Counted from the first letter of the stretch, positions 32,655-40,816 are shown. The stretch: 64,000 bases of DNA from Opitutus terrae PB90-1 (GCF_000019965.1 NC_010571.1:248001-312000), one strand, 5' to 3'. Made by a program: numbers and translations. Notes: generated by a model not told the origin, from the sequence alone.

Positions 32655-33452
32655 TCAATCTTCAACTTTGTCCGCGTGCGCCAGCGCGCGGACCACTTCG
32701 CCCGCCGCCGCCAGTCCGAACGCGCCGGTCACGAACACGCCCGTGCCAAAACCCGCCTCGCAATCGAGCTGAAGCTCCGAACCCGGCTCGCGCTCGCGCG
32801 CACAGTTGCCATCCGCCCATGGGAAAACCTGCGGCTCGCTCGACCACACGCAGCGAACCTCCCACCGCATTTTTCCGGTTTGCTCGCCGTGCGCGAACCC
32901 GTGATCGCGTCGCAGCTTCTTCCGCACCTGCCGAAGCAGTTCGTCACCCCCGGCATCACCCAGATCGCCCGTGCAGATCTGGGTCGGATCCCGCCGTCCG
33001 CCCGCTCCACCGACCGTGAGCACCCGCCAGCCGCGCTGTCGCGCCTCCGCAATCAGCAGCGCCTTCTTCGACATCTTGTCGATCGCATCGATCACGAAAT
33101 CGAACGGCCCGGTCAGCAGTGCCTCTGCCGACGCTTCCGTGAAAAACTCCGGCCGCGCCGTGACGCGGCACTCCGGGTTGATATCGCGCACGCGCTCCGC
33201 CAGCACCTCGACCTTCGGCCGGCCCACGGTCGAGGCGAGCGCCGGCATTTGCCGGTTGGTGTTCGTGACGCACACGTCGTCCAGATCGATCAGCGTCAAC
33301 GCGCCCACGCCGCTCCGTGCGAGTCCTTCCACCGCCCACGAACCGACGCCGCCCACGCCCACCACGCACACGTGCGCCACCCGCAGCCGCTCGAGTCCGG
33401 CTTTGCCAACGAGCCGGGCCACTCCGCTGAATCGTTCTTCGAATTCCGCCAT
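32655..33452 (-). CDS. tcdA: tRNA threonylcarbamoyladenosine dehydratase (TcdA/CsdL)
   Basis: E1-like enzyme that uses ATP to cyclise t6A37 in tRNA to ct6A. The 265 residues carry the ThiF/MoeB-type nucleotide-binding motif VVGVGGVGSWAVEGLARSG near residue 30, then TLIDLDDVCVTNTNRQ, FDFVIDAIDKMSKKALLI, and GGAGGRRDPTQI. These segments match TcdA rather than MoeB, and the CxxC zinc pairs of MoeB are absent. It converges with tatD (9-nt gap). The neighbouring SufE/CsdE-like gene echoes the csdA-csdE-csdL cluster of E. coli. Confidence 0.92.
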   Translation of the reverse strand: MAEFEERFSGVARLVGKAGLERLRVAHVCVVGVGGVGSWAVEGLARSGVGALTLIDLDDVCVTNTNRQMPALASTVGRPKVEVLAERVRDINPECRVTARPEFFTEASAEALLTGPFDFVIDAIDKMSKKALLIAEARQRGWRVLTVGGAGGRRDPTQICTGDLGDAGGDELLRQVRKKLRRDHGFAHGEQTGKMRWEVRCVWSSEPQVFPWADGNCAREREPGSELQLDCEAGFGTGVFVTGAFGLAAAGEVVRALAHADKVED

Positions 33453-33583
33453 CGCCGCCCGATGTAACGCTCCTCCGCGCGAGGTCCAGTCTCTCCTGGA
33501 AGCGCGAACGTCTCGCCGGCAGGTTCGTAATTCGTCCTAAGCGGGAGAAACTCCCGCGCTCCCTGGACCATCCGCTCCAAACC

Positions 33584-33611
33584 ATTTCGTGTTTTTCGTG
33601 TGTTTCGCGGC
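33584..33611. repeat. 9-nt periodic repeat (TTTCGTGNN) upstream of the monooxygenase gene
   Basis: Three consecutive 9-nt units, TTTCGTGTT, TTTCGTGTG and TTTCGCGGC, occupy the spacer before the ABM gene. A second triplet of the same period lies at 33990-34017 on the other side of that gene, and a reverse-oriented degenerate form (CCACGAATTTCACC) lies at 41589-41610. The units are not part of any gene. Confidence 0.55.
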
Positions 33612-33647
33612 AATTCCGCTTTCCTCATTCCCACCTCCGTTCCCCCC

Positions 33648-33953
33648 ATGCTCGTCGTCCACGTCCACGTTCACGTCCAACCCGACTGCGTCGAAGCCTT
33701 CAAAGTCGCTTCCCTCGACAACGCCCGCGCCAGCGTGCAGGAACCCGGCGTCGCCCGCTTCGACGTCATGCAACAGGCCGAAGATCCCACCCGCTTCGTG
33801 TTGGTCGAGGCCTATCGCACGCCGACCGCTCCCGCCGCCCACAAGGAAACCGCGCACTACGCGAAATGGCGCGACACCGTGGCCCCGATGATGGCCGAGC
33901 CGCGCACAAGCGTGAAGTACGCGAACGTGTTTCCCGGCGACGCGGAACTTTAG
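33648..33953 (+). CDS. Antibiotic biosynthesis monooxygenase (ABM) domain protein
   Basis: 101-residue ferredoxin-like ABM-fold protein of the YgiN/LsrG type (quinol monooxygenase or small-molecule isomerase activity in characterised members). It reads [18 protein letters not shown], then [35 protein letters not shown] and [12 protein letters not shown], a very typical ABM pattern. Forms of this gene are commonly beside an iron-type alcohol dehydrogenase, as here (34036), which suggests joint action on a quinone or aldehyde substrate. The substrate is unknown. A longer in-frame start at 33600 lies within repeats and was rejected. Confidence 0.88.
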   Translation: MLVVHVHVHVQPDCVEAFKVASLDNARASVQEPGVARFDVMQQAEDPTRFVLVEAYRTPTAPAAHKETAHYAKWRDTVAPMMAEPRTSVKYANVFPGDAEL

Positions 33954-33989
33954 CCTCACCGGGGCGCAGCCCGCTGCGCTCTTTTCCTT

Positions 33990-34017
33990 TTTCGTGTCTT
34001 TCGTGTAGTTCGTGGTG
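33990..34017. repeat. 9-nt periodic repeat (TTCGTGTNN) upstream of the alcohol dehydrogenase gene
   Basis: TTCGTGTCT, TTCGTGTAG and TTCGTGGTG stand in tandem in the 80-nt gap between the ABM gene and the dehydrogenase. The period and orientation match 33584-33611, so the ABM gene is bracketed by two copies. Confidence 0.55.
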
Positions 34018-34035
34018 ATCTCCGACTGATCTCCA

Positions 34036-35190
34036 ATGCGTTTCGAATTCGCCACCGCCAACCGCATCCTTTTCGGCGCCGGCGTGCTCGCCGAGTTGCC
34101 CGCCGCCGCCCGCGCGCTCGGCCGCCGCGCGCTCGTCGTCACCGGCCGCAACCCCGCCCGCGCGCAGCCGGTGCTCGATCTCCTCGCTTCCACCGGTCTC
34201 GCCACGACCACGTTCGCGGTCGCCGGCGAACCGACGACGGACGACGCTGCGTACGGCGCCGAGCAGGCCCGCGCAGCCGGCTGCGATTTCGTGATCGGCT
34301 TCGGCGGCGGCAGCGCACTCGACGCGGCAAAGGCGATCGCAGCGTTGATCACCAACCACGGCGATCTGCTGGACTACCTTGAGGTCATCGGTCGCGCGCA
34401 GCCGCTGGCCCATCCCGCCGCCCCGGTGATCGCGATTCCCACCACCGCCGGCACCGGCGCCGAGGTGACGCGCAACGCTGTCCTCGCCTCGCCCGCCCAC
34501 CGCGTGAAAGTCAGCCTGCGCAGCCCGCACATGCTGCCGCGCGTCGCGCTGGTCGATCCCACGCTCACCCACGCCCTTTCGCCCGAACTCACGGCCACGA
34601 CCGGACTCGACGCGCTCACCCAGCTGATCGAGCCCTACCTTTCCTGCCGCGCCAATCCGATGACCGATGCGCTCTGCGTCGAAGGCCTGCGACGCGCTGC
34701 GACCTCGCTCTGGGCCGCCGTTGACGAGGGCAGCAATACGCTCGCGCGTGAAAACATGGCGATCGCGAGCTTGTTTGGCGGACTCGCGCTCGCCAACGCC
34801 GGACTCGGCGCCGTGCACGGTTTTGCCGGTCCGATCGGCGGCATGTTCCCGGCGCCGCACGGTGCAGTCTGCGCGGCGCTGTTGCCGCATGTGATGAGGG
34901 CCAATCTTACCGCGCTGCGATTGCGCGCGCCCGAGTCCGAGAGCCTGCGCCGCTTCGACGACCTCGCCCGGTTGCTCACGGGTCGACCGCACGCGACCGC
35001 CGAGGAAGCGCTCCGCTGGATCCATGATCTCGTCGCCACGCTACACATTCCGCGCCTGTCGGCGTATGGTTTGTCAGCCGGCGACGCGCCCGCCGTGGTC
35101 GCCGCCGCCGCGAAAGCGAGCAGCATGAAAGCCAACCCGCTGCCCCTCACCGACGACGAACTCCACGCGATCTATACCCGGGCACTTTGA
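34036..35190 (+). CDS. Iron-containing alcohol dehydrogenase
   Basis: NAD(P)-dependent group III dehydrogenase, 384 residues. Cofactor-binding GFGGGSALDAAKAIA lies near residue 95 and PTTAGTGAEVTRNAVL near residue 138. The metal region has TGLDALTQLIEPYLS, GAVHGFAGPIGGMFPAPHG with the two C-terminal histidines, and the Asp of DALTQ. The first of the three usual histidines (DALTH in FucO) is Gln here, a substitution also seen in a subgroup of the family; zinc or another metal may be used. It is cotranscribed with the ABM gene upstream. The substrate is unknown; maleylacetate reductase is an alternative annotation. Confidence 0.88.
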   Translation: MRFEFATANRILFGAGVLAELPAAARALGRRALVVTGRNPARAQPVLDLLASTGLATTTFAVAGEPTTDDAAYGAEQARAAGCDFVIGFGGGSALDAAKAIAALITNHGDLLDYLEVIGRAQPLAHPAAPVIAIPTTAGTGAEVTRNAVLASPAHRVKVSLRSPHMLPRVALVDPTLTHALSPELTATTGLDALTQLIEPYLSCRANPMTDALCVEGLRRAATSLWAAVDEGSNTLARENMAIASLFGGLALANAGLGAVHGFAGPIGGMFPAPHGAVCAALLPHVMRANLTALRLRAPESESLRRFDDLARLLTGRPHATAEEALRWIHDLVATLHIPRLSAYGLSAGDAPAVVAAAAKASSMKANPLPLTDDELHAIYTRAL

Positions 35191-35227
35191 CTGGCGTGCT
35201 GCGCCTTGGCCTCGATTTCGCTGATGC

Positions 35228-35618
35228 TTAAGGCGCCTTCGGAAACTGGCGTCGAAGGACCGCTGCAAGAGCCTGCTTGTCCATGCGGTGTTCCGCGATG
35301 GCGATCATCGCGCTATAGAGGACGGAATCATCCGAACAATCGTCGCAGCCGTTGCACATCAAGAACGTGATCGCGCACGCCACGGCAGTCCGCTTGTTGC
35401 CGTCGAGGAAACCTTGGTTCTGTGCAAGATGGTAAGTATAGGCTGCTGCTATCTCGTGCAGGTCGCCTCTCCCGTATATGAAGGCGTTCTCTCCAGCCGC
35501 CAAAGCCGACTCTACGATTCCACGATCACGCAGTCCTTCGATTCCACCGAAGCATTCGATGGATTTTCGGTGTAACGCCGCGACGATTTTCCCAACTCAG
35601 GAATTCGGGCGCTTCCAT
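35228..35618 (-). pseudogene. Doc/Fic-type death-on-curing toxin, frameshifted
   Basis: The Doc fold is split across two frames. From an ATG at 35618 (three nt after the antitoxin stop) the first frame reads MEAPEFLSWEN. The second frame then gives KIVAALHRKSIECFGG, IEGLRDRGIVESALAAGENA, the AAAYTYHLAQNQ helix and the Fic motif GFLDGNKRTAV. Adding one A to the AAAA run near 35588-35591 would join them into a normal protein of about 130 residues. The later frame has no ATG upstream of its first TTG (35503), so it cannot express a full toxin. The Fic histidine is Gln here, a common variant in Doc-like proteins. An inactive toxin or a sequencing error is possible. Confidence 0.8.
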
Positions 35619-35621
35619 GAC

Positions 35622-35864
35622 CTACTGGGCCAGTTTTCGAAATAGCTCCGAATGCTGGTCGAAAACCTGCGCAGCAACTCTTTCCGCCTTCACGAGTGGA
35701 ATGCGGCCGTGATCCATCTTGGCTCCAGCGGCCGCATACGCGGAGCGCGAGTCTTCAACCTTCAGCGCTGGATTTCCGAGTTCCGCCCTGACGAAAGCGG
35801 CCACCTCCGCCTGCTCTTTGGGCGGCAGTTTTCTGATCAATTCAATGATCCCCGCGGCATTCAC
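35622..35864 (-). CDS. Putative antitoxin of the Doc-type toxin
   Basis: 80 residues from GTG at 35864, just after the nadR-like stop. It reads VNAAGIIELIRKLPPKEQ, then EVAAFVRAELGN and LVKAERVAAQVFDQHSELF. It is a small, charged, helical protein. Its stop lies three nt before the toxin's ATG, which is the usual antitoxin-then-toxin order. The family is not recognised with certainty; assignment rests on its position and on the leucine/lysine-rich helical composition. Confidence 0.7.
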   Translation of the reverse strand: MNAAGIIELIRKLPPKEQAEVAAFVRAELGNPALKVEDSRSAYAAAGAKMDHGRIPLVKAERVAAQVFDQHSELFRKLAQ

Positions 35865-35883
35865 CTGAGCCCAGCCTAGCCGC

Positions 35884-36447
35884 TCAAACAGTGCGCGCAA
35901 GCACCTGCTCCACCGCCGCGATCGCCGCCTGCTCGCGCTCAGCCCAGGTGCCGCGGATGTCCACGAACGGCAGTTGCCGTCGCTCGAGCGCGCCGCGCCA
36001 CACCCGCGCGGCCTTCGCGCGGTCCGCCGGATCTGGAAAACATCGCGCTGGATCCGGCGCGAACGGCACGTCGGCATCCAGCAGCAGATAGAGCGCATAG
36101 TTCCGGCAGCGCCGCTCCACCACCCGCCGCAACTCCTCCGGGCACGTGCCATACAGCAGATCGCTCCACAGCATCGTCGTCAGCGCGTCGGTGTCACAGA
36201 TCACGAACCGTCGCTCCGCCGCGCTCTCGGCCGCTTGCCGCTGCACTGCTTCGTCTTCGCGCCGCCATTGTTCCCGCGCGATCGGCAGCATGTCCTCCAG
36301 CGTGATCACGCCCTGCTGATCCCAGAATTCGCGCGCATATTCCGGCACGCACGGAACGCCAAAGCACCGCGCCAGCATCTCGGCGAGCTGCGTTTTGCCG
36401 GTCGACTCGGTCCCGTAGACCGCGATGCGCTTCACGTCAGTTGGCAT
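35884..36447 (-). CDS. NadR-kinase-like ATPase (ribosylnicotinamide kinase)
   Basis: 187-residue P-loop kinase of the NadR C-terminal type. Walker A GTESTGKTQLAEMLA is at residues 12-26 and is the NadR GTESTGK signature. VPEYAREFWDQQG and RRFVICDTDALTTMLW follow, then YALYLLLDADVPFAPDPAR. It is about half the length of E. coli NadR and lacks the NMN adenylyltransferase and DNA-binding domains, so it should only phosphorylate nicotinamide riboside. Upstream in the same direction is pnuC (36603), the matching transporter, which supports this role. It is followed by the toxin-antitoxin pair. Confidence 0.88.
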   Translation of the reverse strand: MPTDVKRIAVYGTESTGKTQLAEMLARCFGVPCVPEYAREFWDQQGVITLEDMLPIAREQWRREDEAVQRQAAESAAERRFVICDTDALTTMLWSDLLYGTCPEELRRVVERRCRNYALYLLLDADVPFAPDPARCFPDPADRAKAARVWRGALERRQLPFVDIRGTWAEREQAAIAAVEQVLARTV

Positions 36448-36478
36448 GCGTCACGATACCGCGCCAGATGCGGGCAGA

Positions 36479-36586
36479 AACCACAGATAAACACGAATGG
36501 ACACAGATACGGGCAGACGGTCTTAGCAAGGGACGCTGAGCTCGGGCATTCCCGCATCTGTGTTCATTCGTGTCCATCTGTGGTTC
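36479..36586. repeat. Long near-perfect inverted repeat (AACCACAGAT type)
   Basis: Arms at about 36479-36513 and 36551-36586 pair with only four mismatches over about 33 positions, with CACAGAT and CACGAAT units spaced about 10 nt apart. The 37-nt loop holds no gene. It lies between pnuC and the nadR-like gene. The same unit family occurs at 50344-50404, and the two share AACCACAGAT and ACACAG blocks. Confidence 0.7.
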
Positions 36587-36602
36587 AAATCCTGACCCGG
36601 TT

Positions 36603-37196
36603 TCAATGACCAAGGGATGTCGCAAGGCTTCGCCGCCACGCAACATGTCCGGCCACCGCCATCCCGAAAAACACGAGATACAGTCCTGCCGTCAGTCGCA
36701 GATCCTTCGCCCAATAAACGCCAATCGCGACGACGTTGACGATCATCCAGCCGGCCCAGCATTCGAGCCGCTTCCGTGCCTGCAACCATTGCGCGATCAG
36801 GCTGAACACGAGGATGAACGCGTCCCAGTGTGGTAGTGCCGCATCGGTCGTCCGCCGCATCAGCTCACCCCACGTCGCGGTGGCAATCGCGCCCGCGCCA
36901 ATCCAGCCCAGCACGCCGCGCCAGCGCAGTTGCGTCACTGGCAGCGCTGCGGGTTGTGTTCGCGTCACGCCGCCCTCGTCCTTTTCGCCCCGCAGCCAAT
37001 GCCACCAGCCATACGCCTGAATCGCAAAAAAGAAGAGTTGCAGCAACGCGTCCGAGTAGAGGCGGGCCTCATAAAAAACCCACGCGTAGAGCGCCACCTG
37101 CACGATCCCGACCGGCCAGCCCCAGACGTTCTGCCGGATCATCAGCCAGACGCCAACAATGCCGAGCACGGTGCCGAGGATTTCGTAAATGGACAT
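36603..37196 (-). CDS. pnuC: Nicotinamide riboside transporter PnuC
   Basis: Inner-membrane transporter for nicotinamide riboside, used to salvage NAD. It is 197 residues from ATG at 37196 (MSIYEILGTVLGIVGVWLMI). Seven hydrophobic helices and the conserved WGWPVGIVQVALYAWVFY, ARLYSDALLQLFFFAIQAYGWW and VNVVAIGVYWAKDLRLTAGLY segments are PnuC hallmarks. The neighbouring NadR-like kinase would trap the imported riboside by phosphorylation. A hairpin repeat separates the two genes. Confidence 0.92.
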   Translation of the reverse strand: MSIYEILGTVLGIVGVWLMIRQNVWGWPVGIVQVALYAWVFYEARLYSDALLQLFFFAIQAYGWWHWLRGEKDEGGVTRTQPAALPVTQLRWRGVLGWIGAGAIATATWGELMRRTTDAALPHWDAFILVFSLIAQWLQARKRLECWAGWMIVNVVAIGVYWAKDLRLTAGLYLVFFGMAVAGHVAWRRSLATSLGH

Positions 37197-37397
37197 GCGC
37201 TGAAAAGGTGGCGCGCGTTGACTCAACGCGCGAAGCGACGCATCCCCGCAAACAACCGAGTCGAGGTCAATCTACGCCCGCGTAGCTCGTCGTGGCACAG
37301 ACGTCCCGCCCGTGCATGGTTGGCGGCGTGCCGCGATCGGTGATAACTGCTCACGCTTCACCGGCGAGACGCCCGTGCCAGTGATCGCCGCGCCGCC

Positions 37398-38201
37398 TCA
37401 CCGCGGCCGCACCATGAACGCTTCCAGCGCCTCCCGCGTGATCGAGTAGCGCGCCCCGCAGCGCGGGCACCGGATCTCGATCTTCTCCTCGTCGCCAAAC
37501 AGTCCTTCCGGATCCTGCTTCATCGCCGGCGCCAGCACCTCGAGCATCCGCTCCTGATTGCAGCCGCAATGCCACCGATACACCCGCTGCTCCATCGGCA
37601 CCAGTGTCTCCGTCCGATCGAGTTCCCGCACGCCGTCCACCGTCAGCCCCCGCATCCACGGCGCATCCACATCCGGGTGCTCCGTGATCAACGCAAACTC
37701 CTCCTCACCGAGCTGGAAATACCGCGCCGCCCGCTGCTCGCTTTGGGAGTAAAACTTCTCCGCCGCGGTGATCGGATCCGCGCCGGCGAAGCTCACCGCG
37801 CTCCGCCGCATCGGATGCCCGACGCGCACCGTGTCCGCATAGAACAGGTTCTCCGGCATCTCCTTCACGTTTTCCTCGAACGCCCGCCCCGCCACCGCAC
37901 CCGTCTCATTGTCGCCGGTCAGGAACAGGTTCACCATCGGCGACTGGAAGTTGATCGTCCACGCCGTCAGCTCGTTGCGCGGCCGTGACGCACAGTGCAG
38001 CACGAACGCCGCGAGCGCGCGCTTGAACATCGCGTCCACCGGCTGGCTCGGATGAATCTGATGCTGGCCGAGGTGCAGGTAGTAGTCGACGAACAGATCG
38101 CCAAAATCCGCGCGCGCCATCAGCACATTCCGGCTGCGCACGAACGACGTCGTTACCTGCAATCCTGGATCGGCGAGATTCGGCGGTGTGGTTTCAGGCA
38201 T
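37398..38201 (-). CDS. hslO: Hsp33-family redox-regulated chaperone
   Basis: 267-residue Hsp33, activated by oxidation of a zinc centre to protect unfolding proteins. The C-terminal zinc module is intact: HCGCNQERMLEVLAPA and IEIRCPRCGARYSITREA give the CxC and CxxC cysteines. The N-terminal chaperone domain is recognisable by ARADFGDLFVDYYLHLGQH and the DVRVGHPM-like stretch. The ATG at 38201 was preferred over one three codons upstream. It is alone on the minus strand and divergent from the porin gene; no operator was recognised. Confidence 0.9.
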   Translation of the reverse strand: MPETTPPNLADPGLQVTTSFVRSRNVLMARADFGDLFVDYYLHLGQHQIHPSQPVDAMFKRALAAFVLHCASRPRNELTAWTINFQSPMVNLFLTGDNETGAVAGRAFEENVKEMPENLFYADTVRVGHPMRRSAVSFAGADPITAAEKFYSQSEQRAARYFQLGEEEFALITEHPDVDAPWMRGLTVDGVRELDRTETLVPMEQRVYRWHCGCNQERMLEVLAPAMKQDPEGLFGDEEKIEIRCPRCGARYSITREALEAFMVRPR

Positions 38202-38210
38202 CGCCGCCAA

Positions 38211-38538
38211 CGTTGCGGCCCGCGCCTCTTTGTCGAGCGGTCGCCCCAGAATCGTGCCGCTGCGAGGACGGGCCCGACTTAAACCCGCGTCGCGAGCGAT
38301 GTTCCGGTCTTCCGGCGGATTTTCGACGGCGCCGGTATCACGGCTGACGAGCGGTCGTCGTGTCCTAAATTCTTACGCAACCGGTCGCGCGGCGATTTCC
38401 GGCAATCCGCCCCGCAAAGGCGCTCGTTCGTCCCCGTCCGATTGCAGCCGATCGGAAAACGCCTGCTCTCGCGCCCGAGCCTCGTGCTCCGCGGCCTTCC
38501 CCCGGGCCGGCGTGAACCTGTTCCCCAGCCACCCACAC
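38211..38538. other. Non-coding interval between hslO and the porin gene
   Basis: About 330 nt without a convincing gene. The plus-strand frame is open through this stretch, but the signal peptide of the porin begins only at the ATG at 38539 and the upstream part is high in Arg and Ser, as expected of GC-rich non-coding sequence. It must hold the divergent promoters of hslO and the porin; no strong -10/-35 pair stands out. Confidence 0.5.
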
Positions 38539-39699
38539 ATGATCCCCGCAACGGCTTCGCCCGTCTTGCCTTCCTCGCGCGCGTCCCGCACCTGGTCCGC
38601 CGCCGCTCTCGGCCTGCTGCTCGGCTGCGCGCCGCTGGCCTCCGCGTTCACCGCCGCGCCCAATCTCACGATCAACGGCGACCTCCGCCTTCGCTACGAA
38701 TCCGACTGGGACTCCCACACCACCTCCGGCACGCTCCGCCCCGATCGCGAGCGCGGCCGCTTCCGGCTCCGTGCCACCGCCGCGTACAAGTTTTCCGATA
38801 CGTGGTCTTTCGGCGCGCGCCTGCGCAGCGGCAACCATCAGAGCCAGCAGTCGCCGCATCTCACCTTTACCGCCGACGACGGCCCAAGCGACGACCTCGA
38901 GTTCGCCCTCGACCGCTACTTCATCCAGTTCAAGCAGGCCAACGTCACCGCCTGGGCTGGCCGCAACAGCTCGCCGTTCTGGCAGCAGAACGAGATGTTC
39001 TGGGACGAGGACATCACGCCCACCGGCGCCGCCGCCAGCTTCGACACCAAACACGGCGAGGCCACGCTCACGACGACCGTCGGCGCCTTCGCGCTCCCCG
39101 ACGGCGTCAACCGTCTCAACGGGCAGCTCTTCGCCGGGCAGCTCAAATATAGCCTCCCGCTCAAACCCGCCCAGTTCATTCTCGCGGCCGGCCTCCACGC
39201 CTTCAGCGGCGAGTCCGGTGCCCGCTACCTCATCAACCGCAATGGCGCGCGCGATTACCTCGTCGGCGTCCTCAGCGCGCAATGGTCTGTGCCGGTGCAG
39301 ACGGTTCCGTTCGCCCTCGGCGTCGACCTTCTGAAAAACTTCGAAGACTACAGCGCCGCCGATGTCGCTCCGTTTCCCGCCGCTTCTGCGGACGAGACCT
39401 CCGGCTACGTGCTCTCCGCGCAGCTCGGTCAGCTCAAAAACCCCCGCGACTGGTTCGTCGGCTATTACTACGCGCACATCGAGGCTTTCGCCACGAATGC
39501 AGCCTACGCGCAGGACGACTGGGTGCGGTTCGGCAACGGCCCGCAGACCGAAGGCACCAACATCAAAGGCCACGAGTTCCGCGTCGCCTACGCGCTCACG
39601 AAAAACCTCAACCTCATGGCCCGGCTCTTCCTCGTCGACGCGATCACCACCGTCCAGGACGGCAAGCGCTTCCGGCTCGACCTGAACTGGAAATGGTAG
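38539..39699 (+). CDS. Outer-membrane beta-barrel protein (porin-like)
   Basis: 386 residues. Residues 1-34 form a signal peptide (SRTWSAAALGLLLGCAPLASA) after a short charged stretch. The mature protein has alternating strands throughout (NLTINGDLRLRYESDW, LRATAAYKFSDTWSFGARLR, FRVAYALTKNLNLMARLFLV) and ends in a C-terminal aromatic residue (LDLNWKW), the pattern recognised by the BAM complex. Putative-porin families in this phylum look like this. Substrate or pore selectivity cannot be told. It is followed by a transglutaminase-fold gene 64 nt away in the same direction. Confidence 0.85.
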   Translation: MIPATASPVLPSSRASRTWSAAALGLLLGCAPLASAFTAAPNLTINGDLRLRYESDWDSHTTSGTLRPDRERGRFRLRATAAYKFSDTWSFGARLRSGNHQSQQSPHLTFTADDGPSDDLEFALDRYFIQFKQANVTAWAGRNSSPFWQQNEMFWDEDITPTGAAASFDTKHGEATLTTTVGAFALPDGVNRLNGQLFAGQLKYSLPLKPAQFILAAGLHAFSGESGARYLINRNGARDYLVGVLSAQWSVPVQTVPFALGVDLLKNFEDYSAADVAPFPAASADETSGYVLSAQLGQLKNPRDWFVGYYYAHIEAFATNAAYAQDDWVRFGNGPQTEGTNIKGHEFRVAYALTKNLNLMARLFLVDAITTVQDGKRFRLDLNWKW

Positions 39700-39763
39700 G
39701 GCGCGTTATCCCTAACGCGCCGCCCGCTCCACCCGCACTCTCCGCCTGAGTCACCCCACACCC

Positions 39764-40816
39764 ATGAAACTCCCCCTCCTCCTCGCCGCGCTCACGCTCG
39801 CGCCGCACGTCCGCGCCGACTTCCCCAACGAAGCCACGCGCACCTACCGCGTCCAGCAAACCGTCACCCTCTCCGGCATCCCCGACGGCGCGAAATCGGT
39901 TAAATGGTGGATTGCCATTCCCGACGACGAACGCTTCCAGGAAGTCCTCGATTTCGCCGTCACCTCCGCACCCGGCCCGTGGCGCATCGTTACCGAGCCC
40001 GATCATGGCAACCGCTTCATGCTCGTCGAAGTGGCCCACCCCGCCGCCTCCTCGCTGTCGTCGAAAGTCGAATTCACCGTTCGCCGCCGCCCCGTGTTCG
40101 TCGATCTCGTTCCCGCGCAGGCCGGTGCGATCACCGACACCCACCGCCGCCTTTTCGTCGACGAGCTCCGCACCGACGCGCCGCACATGAAGGTCACGCC
40201 CCGCATCGCCAAACTCGCCAACGACTCCTGCGGAGCCGAAACCAACATCGCCAAACAAGCCCAGCTCCTCCTCACCGCGGTCGCTGACTACGCCGATCAC
40301 TATTCGAAGGATCCGACCAAACCCAAATGCAGCCTCGGCGACGCCGAGGACTGCATGACCAACGCCGGCGGCTGCTGCACCGATCTCCACTCGATGTTCA
40401 TCGCGCTCGCGCGCGCTCGCGGCATTCCCGCCCGCCTCCAAATGGGCTACCGGCTACGCGAGGCCAACGAGGGCAAGGAAACCGATCCCGGCTATCGCTG
40501 CTGGGCCGAATATTTTGTGCCGAACTACGGCTGGATCCCGGCCGATATCGTCGAAGCCGACGATCCGAAAGGGCTCGGCCGCGCCCGCTGGTTCACCGGT
40601 CTCACCGAGCGCCGGCTGTGGCTAAACGAGGGCCGTGAGTTCGACCTCGCCGGCCGCGCCGTCACTGCAAAGCGCGTCAACACCATGGTCATTGGCTACG
40701 CCGAAATCGACGGCGTCGAAGCCCGCGTGATCCCCGACGGCGATCTCCCCGCCCAGCTCTCGCGCACGGTCTTCTACACCGAACAAAAACCCGCCGGCGC
40801 CGTCGCCGCCCGGTAG
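39764..40816 (+). CDS. Transglutaminase-fold exported protein, catalytic His replaced by Arg
   Basis: 350 residues with an N-terminal signal peptide (MKLPLLLAALTLAPHVRA) and a beta-rich N-terminal domain. The transglutaminase/protease core has NAGGCCTDLHSMFIALARA with the nucleophile near Cys205 and RCWAEYFVPNYGWIPADIVEAD with the Asp near 261. The usual HxW motif reads Arg245-Cys-Trp, so the catalytic histidine is absent although the fold is kept. A non-enzymatic or altered role is possible; such substitutions occur in other members of the fold. It may be cotranscribed with the porin-like gene. Confidence 0.85.
   Translation: MKLPLLLAALTLAPHVRADFPNEATRTYRVQQTVTLSGIPDGAKSVKWWIAIPDDERFQEVLDFAVTSAPGPWRIVTEPDHGNRFMLVEVAHPAASSLSSKVEFTVRRRPVFVDLVPAQAGAITDTHRRLFVDELRTDAPHMKVTPRIAKLANDSCGAETNIAKQAQLLLTAVADYADHYSKDPTKPKCSLGDAEDCMTNAGGCCTDLHSMFIALARARGIPARLQMGYRLREANEGKETDPGYRCWAEYFVPNYGWIPADIVEADDPKGLGRARWFTGLTERRLWLNEGREFDLAGRAVTAKRVNTMVIGYAEIDGVEARVIPDGDLPAQLSRTVFYTEQKPAGAVAAR

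Noticed and set aside
33584-34017. CRISPR-like interpretation of the TTCGTGTNN triplets
   Set aside because: The units are 9 nt, with only three per site and no spacers or cas genes.
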